Positions 26,368-34,808 of a stretch of 64,000 bases of DNA are shown here, piece after piece. Position numbers and translations under genes: made by a program. Positions within the stretch are counted from its first letter, which is position 1; every line of letters starts with the position of its first letter. This DNA is from Achromobacter spanius. GTDB taxonomy: Bacteria; Pseudomonadota; Gammaproteobacteria; Burkholderiales; Burkholderiaceae_B. The stretch spans positions 3,844,001 to 3,908,000 of the forward strand of contig NZ_CP121261.1 of NCBI RefSeq assembly GCF_029637605.1, read 5' to 3'. The notes under the pieces were generated by a model. It saw nothing but the letters and a program-made list of their open reading frames with translations. It was not told the DNA's origin and made no database searches.

Positions 26368-27395
26368 CTATCTTCCGGACCCCTTCCATGCCTCCGCACC
26401 CCACCCGCCGCGCCCTGCTGACCGCCGCCGCAAGCCTTGCCGCCGTGTCACTGGCGCCACTGGCCGCGCGCGCCCAAAGCGCCCAGGCTGCCGTATCCGG
26501 CAAGGTCACCCTGGCTGGCTGGAGCAAGCCCATCAGCGAAATCACCAACCTGCTGGCCGAACCCGACAAAGGCTTCTTCAAGGCGCAGGGTGTGGAACTG
26601 GTTTACCTGCCCGGCGCGGGCGGCGGCGACGCGATCCGCAACATCCTCAGCGGTCAGGCCGACGTGGCCTTCACCGACCCCGGTTCGTTCTTCATGGCCT
26701 TGGACAAGGGCGAGAAGCTGCGCGCCATCTACGACATCTATCCGCAGAACGTGTTCAACGTGGTGTCGTTGAAGTCGGCCAACATCACGCGGCCCGCCGA
26801 CCTGAAGGGCAAGCGCATCGGCGTCTACAGCCTGGCCAGTGGCACCCGCCAGAATCTGCTGGTGATGCTGCACCAGGCTGGCCTGACCGAAGCCGATGTC
26901 GAAATCGTGGTGACCGGCGTGCTGAACTTCGCGCCGCTGCTGCAAGGCCAGGTGGATGCCACCGCCGCCACCGACACGGGCCTGCTGGTTGGGCGGCGGC
27001 GCGGCCTGGGCGAGGTCAACGTCATGGAAGTGCGCGACACGCTCAACGTGTCCAGCGACCTGTTCGTGGTGCGCGAAGCGGTCTACCAACAAAAGCAGCC
27101 GCTGCTGCGCGCCTTTCTGAAGGCGTATCGCGACAGCGCGGCCTGGATGATCGCTCAGCCGGAAGAAGCCGCCACGCTGGCCGGCAAGCGCGCCATCGAC
27201 GGCACCGACCGCGCAATCAGCCTGGACGTGATCCGGCTGCGCAATGCGGCCTCGACCGCCGCCGGCCGGCCGCTGGGCGCGTTCGACCTGGACTCGCTGC
27301 AAAAGGCAGCCGACGCCTACCGCGCCTTGGGCCTGATCGAAAAGCCCATCGACATCGCAACCGTGGTCGACACCGGCCTGCTGCCGGGAGACTGA
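26364..27395 (+). CDS. NMT1/THI5-like ABC substrate-binding protein
   Basis: Periplasmic binding protein of up to 343 residues. The N-terminus has a twin-arginine-like T-R-R-A-L-L then a hydrophobic stretch ending A-A-R-A-Q; the internal Met at 26388 is an alternative start. The mature protein has VTLAGWSKPISEITNLLAEPDKGFFKAQGVELVYLPGAGGGDAIRNILSGQADVAF, the THI5/NMT1 fold of pyrimidine- and sulfonate-type receptors. With a TPP riboswitch upstream the ligand is probably a thiamin precursor or its oxidised derivative (inference). Confidence 0.87.
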   Translation: MTIFRTPSMPPHPTRRALLTAAASLAAVSLAPLAARAQSAQAAVSGKVTLAGWSKPISEITNLLAEPDKGFFKAQGVELVYLPGAGGGDAIRNILSGQADVAFTDPGSFFMALDKGEKLRAIYDIYPQNVFNVVSLKSANITRPADLKGKRIGVYSLASGTRQNLLVMLHQAGLTEADVEIVVTGVLNFAPLLQGQVDATAATDTGLLVGRRRGLGEVNVMEVRDTLNVSSDLFVVREAVYQQKQPLLRAFLKAYRDSAAWMIAQPEEAATLAGKRAIDGTDRAISLDVIRLRNAASTAAGRPLGAFDLDSLQKAADAYRALGLIEKPIDIATVVDTGLLPGD

Positions 27396-27396
27396 C

Positions 27397-28176
27397 GTGA
27401 ACACCCCAAAGAAATTCGCAGGCAAGGTCGTGTTGGTGACAGGCGCCAGCCGAGGCATCGGCGCCGAGATCGCACGTGGTTTCGCGCGCGAAGGCGCGAC
27501 GGTGGTCGTCAATTATTTGAGCAATAGCGCCGCCGCCGAGTCCGTGGTGGCGCAATGCCAGGCGGCGGGCGGCGACGCCTGGGCCGTGCAGGCCGACGTG
27601 AGCTTGCCGGACGCGGTGCGCGCCATGGTGGACGGCATTGTGCAAGACGCCGGTCGGCTGGACGTGGTGGTCAACAACGCCTTGCGGCCATACGCTTTCG
27701 ACCCCCGCCAGCGGACCGCGTTCGACGCGCTGTCGTGGCAGCACTACCAGTCGCAGTTCGATGGTTCGGTGGGCGCCGCGTTCAACGTCTGCCACGCCGC
27801 GCTGCCGCACTTCAAGCTGCGCGCCCAGGGCTGCATCGTCAACATTGCCAGCAACCTGGTCGAGCACCCCGTCGTGCCGTATCACGACTACACCACCGCC
27901 CGGGCAGCGCTGGTGGCCTTCAGCCGCAACCTGGCGGCTGAATTGGGCCCCTACGGCATACGGGTGAATTGCGTGGCGCCCGGCCTCGTCTACCCGACCG
28001 AGGCCAGCGGCGGTACCCAGGAGTCGTTCCGCGACGCCTTGATAGCCGCGACGCCGCTACGCCGCATCGCCCGGCCCGAGGATGTAGCCGGCCCGGTGCT
28101 GTTCCTGGCGTCCGACTGGAGCGGCTTCATGACCGGGCAGGTGCTGTTCGTGGACGGCGGACTAGTGATGCGCTAG
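27397..28176 (+). CDS. Short-chain dehydrogenase with Arg in place of the catalytic Lys
   Basis: SDR of 259 residues, last gene of the TPP-riboswitch operon, with GTG start two bases after the binding-protein stop. The cofactor loop TGASRGIG is at 15-22. Departures from the family: NNALRP replaces NNAG, and the catalytic Y-x-x-x-K reads Y165-T-T-A-R169. The catalytic Ser is S152. VNCVAPGLVYPT and VLFVDGGLVMR are normal. It would suit reduction of the aldehyde from the LuxC-like enzyme to an alcohol, but the altered active site leaves activity open. Confidence 0.85.
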   Translation: MNTPKKFAGKVVLVTGASRGIGAEIARGFAREGATVVVNYLSNSAAAESVVAQCQAAGGDAWAVQADVSLPDAVRAMVDGIVQDAGRLDVVVNNALRPYAFDPRQRTAFDALSWQHYQSQFDGSVGAAFNVCHAALPHFKLRAQGCIVNIASNLVEHPVVPYHDYTTARAALVAFSRNLAAELGPYGIRVNCVAPGLVYPTEASGGTQESFRDALIAATPLRRIARPEDVAGPVLFLASDWSGFMTGQVLFVDGGLVMR

Positions 28177-28219
28177 AGTGGCTTAGCCCCCGCTTCGCAG
28201 CACCCCACGGAGCCGCCCC

Positions 28220-30739
28220 ATGCGCGTCCGAGCACGACTTTTTACCTGCCTGTTCGGATTGATCCTTGGCTTGCTGGGCCTGACCCAGGCACGCCTTGCG
28301 CTGGCCGACCCGCCCGCCGCCACGCCCACCACACCCGCGGCACCCGCCGCCATTCAAATGGGCGACATTCCGCTGCGCGCCGACAGCGACACCCGCTACG
28401 CCGAAGCCGTGTTGCAGCGCGTCGCCACCACCGATCCCGACGCAAAGTTTGGCCCGCTGCTGGAAGCGATCTCCAAGTCCGCCGACGAAAAACTCTACGA
28501 ATTCCAGCCAGCCCAATTGCGCACACTGCCCATCATGCGGGTCGAGAGCCTGGAACGGCATTGGGTCTTTGACGCGCACCGGCTGGCGCGCTGGCAGGCG
28601 GATCTGCGCCAGGCCACCGCCTGGTACGCCAGCGACGCGGCTGAACTGCTCAGGCGGCGCGACGCCTGGCAGGCCATCAAGAGCTCGGCCTCGGCCGCCA
28701 ACCTGCCCCCCGCGCTGGCCGACCGCGTGGATGCCGTTCTAGCGCAATTGACCGCGGCCGCGCAGGCGCTGTCCAGCCCGCTGTCCCGCCAAACCGAACT
28801 TGAACAGCGCGCCAACGCCATCGAAGAACGCATCAAGGCGGGCCAGCGCGCCGTGGCCGAAGCCATCAATGACATCGACGCGCGCCTGATGCGCGTGGAT
28901 TCCCCGCCGCTTTGGGATCTGGCCAAGACGCAAGACACCAGCGAAGACACCATGGCCTTGCTGCGCACCGGCATCGACATCGAAGCCCGCTTCGCGCGCG
29001 ACTACAGCGGCACCGGCAGCGGCAACCAGCGCGTACTGCATGGGATTCAGATCGTGCTGCTGGTGTTTCTGCTGTGGCTGGCCAGGAAGAGCCGCGATGC
29101 CATCCGCGCGGGCGTCATGAGCGAAACCGCCGCGGGCGTGCTGGGCCGCCCCTTGTCCACCTGGCTGCTGCTGTCGATGGTGGCCGTGCTGGCGCTGGAG
29201 CCCGACGCGCCGCTGATGGTGCAGCAAGTGGCGCTGGTGCTGGCGGCAGTGCCGGTGCTGCGTCTGCTGCCGCCCTCCGCGCGCCGCCAACTGGATCTAT
29301 GGCCTTATGCCATCACCGCCCTGTTCCTGGCGGAGCGGCTGGGCTTCCTGTTCCTGGCCAACACATTGTTCTACCGCCTGTCCACCGTGGCGCTGACCGG
29401 GGTGGCGCTGTCCGCCATCCTGTGGCTGCTGCGCCGTGGTCGGCGCCCCAAGTCGTCCCCCGCCCCCACCCGCCTGGCGGGCATGCTGCGCGGCATCGCC
29501 TGGGTTGCGGTGGCGTTGCTATGCGTCTCGCTGGCGGCCAACCTGGTCGGCAATGTCTCGCTGGCCGAAATGCTGACCAGCGCCGTCATCGGTTGCGGCT
29601 ACTTTGGGCTGGTGCTCTACGCCGGCGTCACCGTCATCATCACCCTGGTGCAGGTGATGTTGGCGCGCCAAGGCATTGCGCGCTTCCGACTGGCGCGCGA
29701 ACATGCGCCGCCGCTGGTGCAGTTGCTGATCCGCCTGCTGACTGTTGCCGCCGTCGTGGGCTGGGCAGTCTATGCCATGGACCGCTTCCGCATCCTGCGC
29801 GCCACCTATGCGTTCACCGCGCAGGTGCTGTCCTACACCCTGACCGTGGGCGAAGTGTCCATCAGCCTGGGCAACGTGCTGCTCTTCCTGATTTCGGTGG
29901 TGATTGCGTTCTGGGCCGCGCGCACCATCCGCCTGATCCTGCGCGACGAAGTGCTGACCCGCATGGCGTTGCCGCGCGGCGTGGGCAACAGCATCGCGTC
30001 GCTGTCGTACTACCTGGTGCTGCTGCTGGGCCTGGGCATCGCGCTGTCGGCGGCGGGCTTTCAGACCAGCCAGTTGACCATCGTGTTCGGCGCGCTGGGC
30101 GTGGGCATCGGCTTTGGCCTGCAAGGGGTGGTGAACAACTTCGTGTCGGGCCTGATCCTGATGTTTGAACGGCCGATACAGCCGGGCGACGTGGTGGATA
30201 TCAGCGGCACGTCCGGACAGGTGCGCGACATCGGCATGCGAGCCACCCGCATCAAGACCTTCGAAGGCGCCGATGTGATCGTGCCCAACGGCACGCTGCT
30301 ATCCGACAAGCTCACCAACTGGACCCTGCTGGACCGCAGCCGCCGCATCGAAGTCAGTATCGGCCTGGCCTACGGCACCGAGCCCAGGCGGGCGATCGAG
30401 GTGCTGGACGCCGTGGCCCGCGACACGCCCGGCGTCGTCGTCGAACCGGCGCCCACCGTCTTGTTCATGGGCTTTGGCGCCAGCACGCTGGATTTCAGCG
30501 TCCGCGCCTGGACCTACGACTTCGACCGCTGGATCAACATCCGCAGCGACCTGATGACGCGCATGGTCGACGCGCTGCGGCAGGCAGACATCGAGATCGC
30601 GTTTCCGCAACGCGACCTGCATTTACGCAGCGTGTCGGAAGAAGCGGGCGCGGCGTTGGACGCCGTATTGAGCGGTGCGCGCAAGCCCCAAGCGCCCGCG
30701 TCCAACGCCCCCTTGGCGCCCGACACGCAGGCGCGCTAG
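28220..30739 (+). CDS. Large MscS-family mechanosensitive channel with DUF3772-type N-terminus
   Basis: Inner-membrane channel of 839 residues. A signal peptide (RLFTCLFGLILGLLGLTQARLALA) is followed by a helical periplasmic region to about 270 (DUF3772-like), then about eight further helices, then the MscS core: GFQTSQLTIVFGALGVGIGFGLQGVVNNFVSGLILMFERPIQPGDVV and a soluble C-terminal vestibule. The pore helix carries the Gly/Ala pattern of MscS. It probably opens on hypo-osmotic shock. A cyclase-gene fragment with a repeat element follows 3 bases after its stop. Confidence 0.88.
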   Translation: MRVRARLFTCLFGLILGLLGLTQARLALADPPAATPTTPAAPAAIQMGDIPLRADSDTRYAEAVLQRVATTDPDAKFGPLLEAISKSADEKLYEFQPAQLRTLPIMRVESLERHWVFDAHRLARWQADLRQATAWYASDAAELLRRRDAWQAIKSSASAANLPPALADRVDAVLAQLTAAAQALSSPLSRQTELEQRANAIEERIKAGQRAVAEAINDIDARLMRVDSPPLWDLAKTQDTSEDTMALLRTGIDIEARFARDYSGTGSGNQRVLHGIQIVLLVFLLWLARKSRDAIRAGVMSETAAGVLGRPLSTWLLLSMVAVLALEPDAPLMVQQVALVLAAVPVLRLLPPSARRQLDLWPYAITALFLAERLGFLFLANTLFYRLSTVALTGVALSAILWLLRRGRRPKSSPAPTRLAGMLRGIAWVAVALLCVSLAANLVGNVSLAEMLTSAVIGCGYFGLVLYAGVTVIITLVQVMLARQGIARFRLAREHAPPLVQLLIRLLTVAAVVGWAVYAMDRFRILRATYAFTAQVLSYTLTVGEVSISLGNVLLFLISVVIAFWAARTIRLILRDEVLTRMALPRGVGNSIASLSYYLVLLLGLGIALSAAGFQTSQLTIVFGALGVGIGFGLQGVVNNFVSGLILMFERPIQPGDVVDISGTSGQVRDIGMRATRIKTFEGADVIVPNGTLLSDKLTNWTLLDRSRRIEVSIGLAYGTEPRRAIEVLDAVARDTPGVVVEPAPTVLFMGFGASTLDFSVRAWTYDFDRWINIRSDLMTRMVDALRQADIEIAFPQRDLHLRSVSEEAGAALDAVLSGARKPQAPASNAPLAPDTQAR

Positions 30740-30742
30740 GCC

Positions 30743-30791
30743 GGCATCATTTCATGCTGACCGCCCCACCGATGACGCCGATCGCGACTAT
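30743..30791 (+). pseudogene. Fragment of the cyclase gene 3' end
   Basis: 29 bases (30743-30771) are identical to 799-827 near the end of the cyclase gene, and 15 more (30775-30789) match 861-875 at 14 positions. In the cyclase frame it reads HHFMLTAPPMTPIATM then stop, so 10 codons present in the parent gene (LRLPHAIGSP region) are deleted in frame. It joins directly to composite repeat copy C, just as the parent gene joins the repeat array. Confidence 0.85.
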
Positions 30792-30970
30792 GTAGGATGG
30801 GTGGAGCGCGCCAGATTGAAGGCAAGAACCCCGCTGCCCATCGCGCGAAACCCATCACGCGGCAGTTGCGTTGTGGCTGGATCTGCCGACTATTCACCGC
30901 TGCTTGATGGGTTTCGCGCGATATGCGTTGCGTTATTTGCGGGCGGCGGCGCGCGCTGCACCCATCCTAC
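30792..30970. repeat. Composite palindromic repeat, copy C (179 bp)
   Basis: Outer arms GTAGGATGGGTG at 30792 and CACCCATCCTAC ending at 30970; inner arms GCGCGAAACCCATC and GATGGGTTTCGCGC. Same length, boundaries and following GTGCCTAT as copy A at 1566-1744. It fills most of the 294-base gap between the MscS gene and the Lrp gene. Confidence 0.88.
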
Positions 30971-31033
30971 GTGCCTATCGCGGTGATTCGCGGGACGCCT
31001 TGCGGCTGGCGGAGCTGGCGCCTTAGACGGGCC

Positions 31034-31504
31034 TCAAACCGATGTAGTCAGCGGCACCGTCAGCGTGTTCTTCACCGGGTTCATCACCACCAGGGTGGAG
31101 AAGCGCTTGACGTTCGGGTTGCCCCAAAAGTGGCGTTGGGCAAAGGTGTCGTAGTCGGCCATGTCGACCATGGTCAGCGTCAGCACGAAGTCGACCTCAC
31201 CCGTGACGGAAAGGCACTGCATGACCTCGGGCGCGCCCTGCATGGCGCGCTTGAACACGTCCAGCTTGTCGGCGCGCTCGCTCTCCAGCGACACCAGCAC
31301 CACCATCATGATGCCGCGCCCCACCGCCGCCGGGTCCACCACGGACACGTCGGCCGTCACCACCCCGGCTTCGCGCAGCCGCTTCATGCGGCGCAGGCAC
31401 GACACGGGTGACAGGTTCACCCGCTGGGCGAGGTCCTGGCTGGTGCGCTGATTGTCTTCCTGCAGGCTTTGCAGGATTTGAAGGTCGAAATCGTCTAGTT
31501 CCAT
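31034..31504 (-). CDS. Lrp/AsnC family transcriptional regulator
   Basis: Feast/famine regulator of 156 residues. The helix-turn-helix is at about 5-60 (LDDFDLQILQSLQEDNQRTSQDLAQRVNLSPVSCLRRMKRL) and the RAM ligand-binding domain follows (VLVSLESERADKLDVFKRAMQGAPEVMQCLSVTGEVDFVLTLTM). The start at 31504 (MELDDFD) is the family N-terminus; the frame to 31567 adds unrelated residues. It is divergent from the RhtA-like exporter and probably controls it. Confidence 0.9.
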   Translation of the reverse strand: MELDDFDLQILQSLQEDNQRTSQDLAQRVNLSPVSCLRRMKRLREAGVVTADVSVVDPAAVGRGIMMVVLVSLESERADKLDVFKRAMQGAPEVMQCLSVTGEVDFVLTLTMVDMADYDTFAQRHFWGNPNVKRFSTLVVMNPVKNTLTVPLTTSV

Positions 31505-31758
31505 GGGGGCTTGGAAACGCTGGGGAGTCGGGCTGAAGCGAATAAAGCTCGCGATGAAAACCGGCAAAGACCGGGCAAACGGTGGCCTACGCAGATTCTA
31601 AGCCCGGCCGCGACAGACTCTGGCCCCAATACGACGGGAAACTTCATTTTGTCCCTGCCGGACGCAGGAAATAATCAGGCCGCTTGCTTACACTGGGAAC
31701 CCTTCACCGCTCTCCCGGTTTTTTTGCATTCCGCAGCATCGCGCCTTACCCCGTCCCC

Positions 31759-32664
31759 ATGACCGCCGCCACCATTAACGCCGGGCACAACGCCCCCGCC
31801 TCCACCCTGCTTCCCACGCTGTCGCTGATCGGCGCCATGGCCTCGCTGTGCATCGGCACCTCGTTCGCCAAATCCCTGTTTCCGGAAGTGGGCGCGCAGG
31901 GCACGACGGCCTATCGCATCGTCATCGGCGCCATCATCCTAATGGCGTTCTGGCGTCCGTGGCGTTTTCCGCTGACCCGCCAGAACGCCGCCAAGATCGC
32001 GCTGTACGGTGTGACGCTGGCGTGCATGAACCTGCTGTTTTACATGGCGTTGCGCACGCTGCCGCTGGGCGTGGCGATTGCCATTGAATTCACCGGGCCG
32101 CTGACGCTGGCGGTGGTGCTGTCGCGGCGCGCCATCGATTTTGTGTGGATCGCCTGCGCGCTGGGCGGCCTGGTGCTGCTGATCCCCACCGGCCAATCCC
32201 TCCACGACCTGGACCCGACCGGCATCGCCTACGCGCTGGCCGCCGCCGTGTGCTGGGCGCTGTACATCATCTTCGGCAAATTGGCCGGCAACGTGCATGG
32301 TGGCCAGGCGACGTCGTTAGGCTTGCTGGCGGCCACGATGGTGGCGCTGCCCGTGGGCGCGGCGCATGCGGGCATGGCCTTGCTGGACCCGTCGTTGATC
32401 CTGGCCGGGATCGGGGTGGGCATTCTGTCCAGCGCCTTGCCCTATTCGCTGGAAATGGTCGCGCTGCGGCGCTTGCCGCAGAAGACGTTTGGCGTGCTGC
32501 TCAGCATGGAACCCGCCATGGGCGCGCTGGCCGGCGTGATCGTGCTGAATGAACATCTGACCCAGACGCAATGGCTGGCCATCGGCGGCATCATCATTGC
32601 ATCGGCGGGTTGCGCGGCCACGGCGCAGCGTGGCAAGAAGCGTCAGGCGCCGGTGCACGACTAG
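31759..32664 (+). CDS. EamA/RhtA-like DMT-family exporter
   Basis: Ten-helix drug/metabolite transporter of 301 residues, resembling RhtA threonine/homoserine exporters (TSFAKSLFPEVGAQGTTAYRI, AIEFTGPLTLAVVLSRR, SSALPYSLEMVALRRLPQKTFGVLLSMEPAMGALAG). The second EamA repeat begins near residue 150. The start at 31759 is chosen because the first helix follows shortly after. With the divergent Lrp gene, export of an amino acid in response to its level is the likely job. Confidence 0.85.
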   Translation: MTAATINAGHNAPASTLLPTLSLIGAMASLCIGTSFAKSLFPEVGAQGTTAYRIVIGAIILMAFWRPWRFPLTRQNAAKIALYGVTLACMNLLFYMALRTLPLGVAIAIEFTGPLTLAVVLSRRAIDFVWIACALGGLVLLIPTGQSLHDLDPTGIAYALAAAVCWALYIIFGKLAGNVHGGQATSLGLLAATMVALPVGAAHAGMALLDPSLILAGIGVGILSSALPYSLEMVALRRLPQKTFGVLLSMEPAMGALAGVIVLNEHLTQTQWLAIGGIIIASAGCAATAQRGKKRQAPVHD

Positions 32665-32750
32665 GGGCGCGCCCACTCGGCACGATCAGGCACGCACCCG
32701 TGCAAGGCCAAGCGCGCACCGGCAAGATCAAAGGGGCGCGCAACCGGCGC

Positions 32751-33785
32751 TTATTCCACCGAAATACCCTTGTGGCGGATCACCGCGCCCCAGCGCTCGC
32801 GCTCTTCGCTTGCATACTCGGCGAATTGCGCCGGCGTGCTGCCCGTGGGTTCCATGCCCTGCAACCGCAGTTGCTTGACCACGTCGGGTGATTGCAATGC
32901 CGCCACGATGGCGCGGCTGAGCTTATCGACGATGGGCGCGGGCGTGCCAGACGGCGCCACCACGCCTTGCCATGCCGCGGCCTCGAATGGGTTCGCGCCC
33001 GCTTCGGCAAACGTTGGCACGTCGGGCAATTGCGCCGAACGCTGCGCGGCCGGCACGGCAATGGCGCGCAGCTTGCCCGCCTGAATCAGCGGCCGGGCGG
33101 CGGCCAGGTCAGCCATCATCAAGGGCACCACGCCGGACGCCACGTCTTGCAACGCGGGCGGCGTGCCCTTGTACGGAATGGCGGTGGCGCGGCCGCCGAT
33201 TGATTCCAGGAACAGTTCCATCGCCAGATGGTGCGGGCTGCCCACGCCTAAAGACGCATAACTGCCCGGCTGCTCGCTACGCAAATAACGCAAGACGGCC
33301 GGCATGTCGGTCAGATCGGAACCCGGCGAGGTCACCAACACGATGGGCAAGGCCACCAAGGTGGACACCGGCGTCAGGTTGCGGCCCGGATCGTAAGGCA
33401 GGTTCTTGTATAGCGAGGGGTTCAACGCCAAGGTGCTCATGCCCGCCGTCATCAAGGTGTAGCCGTCGGGCGCGGCGCGGGCGGTTTCTTGCGCCGCGAC
33501 GATGGTGGCGGCGCCCGGTCGGTTTTCAACGACGACCGGTTGGCCCAGCGCGTCGCCCACGTGCTTGGCCACGATGCGGGTGGCGATATCGCTGCCGCCG
33601 CCAGCACTGAACGGCACGAGCCAGCGGATGGGATGATCGGGGAATTCCGCCGCCGATGCGGTGTCGGGCAACACGGTGAACGCCATGGCGCAAAGCGCGG
33701 CGGCGCCCCTCAATGCCACGTTGAAAAACGTCGCCTTCAACAACGCCGCCTTCAACACCACGCGCGGCAGGAAGCTGCTAGTCAT
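32751..33785 (-). CDS. Tripartite tricarboxylate (Bug) family substrate-binding protein
   Basis: Periplasmic receptor of 344 residues. A long signal peptide ends TVLPDTASAAEF; mature PDHPIRWLVPFSAGGGSDIATRIVAKHVGDALGQPVVVENRPGAATIVAA is the Bug signature. AIPYKGTPPALQDVASGVVPLMMADLAAA is the second ligand block. The ATG at 33785 has AGGAGACC upstream. No TctA/B genes are nearby. It may be a separate unit after the nine-gene operon (177-bp gap with an AT-rich promoter-like patch). Confidence 0.9.
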   Translation of the reverse strand: MTSSFLPRVVLKAALLKATFFNVALRGAAALCAMAFTVLPDTASAAEFPDHPIRWLVPFSAGGGSDIATRIVAKHVGDALGQPVVVENRPGAATIVAAQETARAAPDGYTLMTAGMSTLALNPSLYKNLPYDPGRNLTPVSTLVALPIVLVTSPGSDLTDMPAVLRYLRSEQPGSYASLGVGSPHHLAMELFLESIGGRATAIPYKGTPPALQDVASGVVPLMMADLAAARPLIQAGKLRAIAVPAAQRSAQLPDVPTFAEAGANPFEAAAWQGVVAPSGTPAPIVDKLSRAIVAALQSPDVVKQLRLQGMEPTGSTPAQFAEYASEERERWGAVIRHKGISVE

Positions 33786-33809
33786 GTCCTGGTCTCCTCG
33801 AACCACGAT

Positions 33810-33845
33810 CGAATAAATTTTTATTAACATATTAATGATTATTGA
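33810..33845 (-). promoter_or_regulatory. AT-rich promoter patch of the Bug receptor gene
   Basis: About 35 nearly pure A/T bases in GC-rich surroundings, including ATTAA-CATA-TTAAT (33823-33836), an inverted repeat of the kind bound by LysR or other activators. Likely promoter for the minus-strand receptor gene. Confidence 0.4.
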
Positions 33846-33962
33846 TGCGTACGCAAGCCCGGGAATTTACCGTAAACGGTCACCGGGACGCGGGCAGCGG
33901 AAGGTATGGAGACGAGAACAGCAGAAGCGCAAGGCAGGCAGGCCGCCTACCGATTACGCCGA

Positions 33963-34748
33963 TCACGAACGCGCGGCATTGAGCCATCGCAGACCCATCG
34001 ACGTATCGCTTGCCGGACGGTATTCGCAACCGATCCAGCCGGTGTAGTGCAATTCGCGCAGTACGCTGAACACCCATCCGTAATCGAGCTCACCCCGATC
34101 GGGCTCCTGGCGCAGCGGCACCCCCGCGATCTGCAAATGCCCCACCCTGCCGGTTGGCAGATATTCACGCAGTTTGGTGGTGACGTCGCCTTCCACGATC
34201 TGGCAGTGGTAAAGATCCATCTGCACTTTCAGGTTCGATGCATTGACGGCCTGCACGATCGCGTGCGCCTCGTCCTGGCGGTTCAGGATATAGCCCGGAA
34301 TGTCGCGGGTATTGATGGGTTCGATCAGCAAGGTCACGCCGGCCGACCTTGCCTGGCGAGCGGCCCAGTCCAGGTTTTCGCGGTAGCAATCCAGCAGCGC
34401 CTCGCGCGGCACGCCGTCCGGCGCCAGGCCCGCCATGACGTGCACGTTGGAACAAGACAGCGTGGTAGCGTAGGCCAGCGCCTGTTCGACGCCTGCCTGA
34501 AATTCCGCCTGCCGCCCGGGCAGCGCCGCCAGCCCGCGCTCGCCACGGCTGGTCACGCCCGGTGGCGCATTGAACAGCACTTGCGACACCCCCACCGCAT
34601 CCATGCGCTCGCGCACGAAGGCAGCGGGTTCCGCGTAGGGAAACATGCATTCCACCCCCATGAAGCCGTCCGACGCTGCGGCGGCATAGCGGTCCAGGAA
34701 GGCGTGTTCCTGATACATCATCGACAGATTGGCGGCGAATTTCAGCAT
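33963..34748 (-). CDS. hyi: Hydroxypyruvate isomerase-like TIM-barrel protein
   Basis: Sugar-isomerase-type TIM barrel of 261 residues. MLKFAANLSMMYQEHAFLDRYAAAASDGFMGVECMFPY is the Hyi N-terminus; metal ligands fit E in LLIEPINTRDIPGY, D/H in MDLYHCQIVEGD, H in GHLQIAGVPLRQEPDRGELDY and E in GCEYRP. Reaction in the family: hydroxypyruvate to tartronate semialdehyde; related proteins act on other keto sugars. Last gene of the long operon, 60 bases after the HMG-CoA-lyase-like gene. No glyoxylate carboligase is nearby, so the classical pathway is not supported. Confidence 0.78.
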   Translation of the reverse strand: MLKFAANLSMMYQEHAFLDRYAAAASDGFMGVECMFPYAEPAAFVRERMDAVGVSQVLFNAPPGVTSRGERGLAALPGRQAEFQAGVEQALAYATTLSCSNVHVMAGLAPDGVPREALLDCYRENLDWAARQARSAGVTLLIEPINTRDIPGYILNRQDEAHAIVQAVNASNLKVQMDLYHCQIVEGDVTTKLREYLPTGRVGHLQIAGVPLRQEPDRGELDYGWVFSVLRELHYTGWIGCEYRPASDTSMGLRWLNAARS

Positions 34749-34808
34749 GGCGGGGCTCCGGTCCGGGCGGGATTCCCGGCAACTTAGCACACGCCCACGC
34801 CACGCGCG

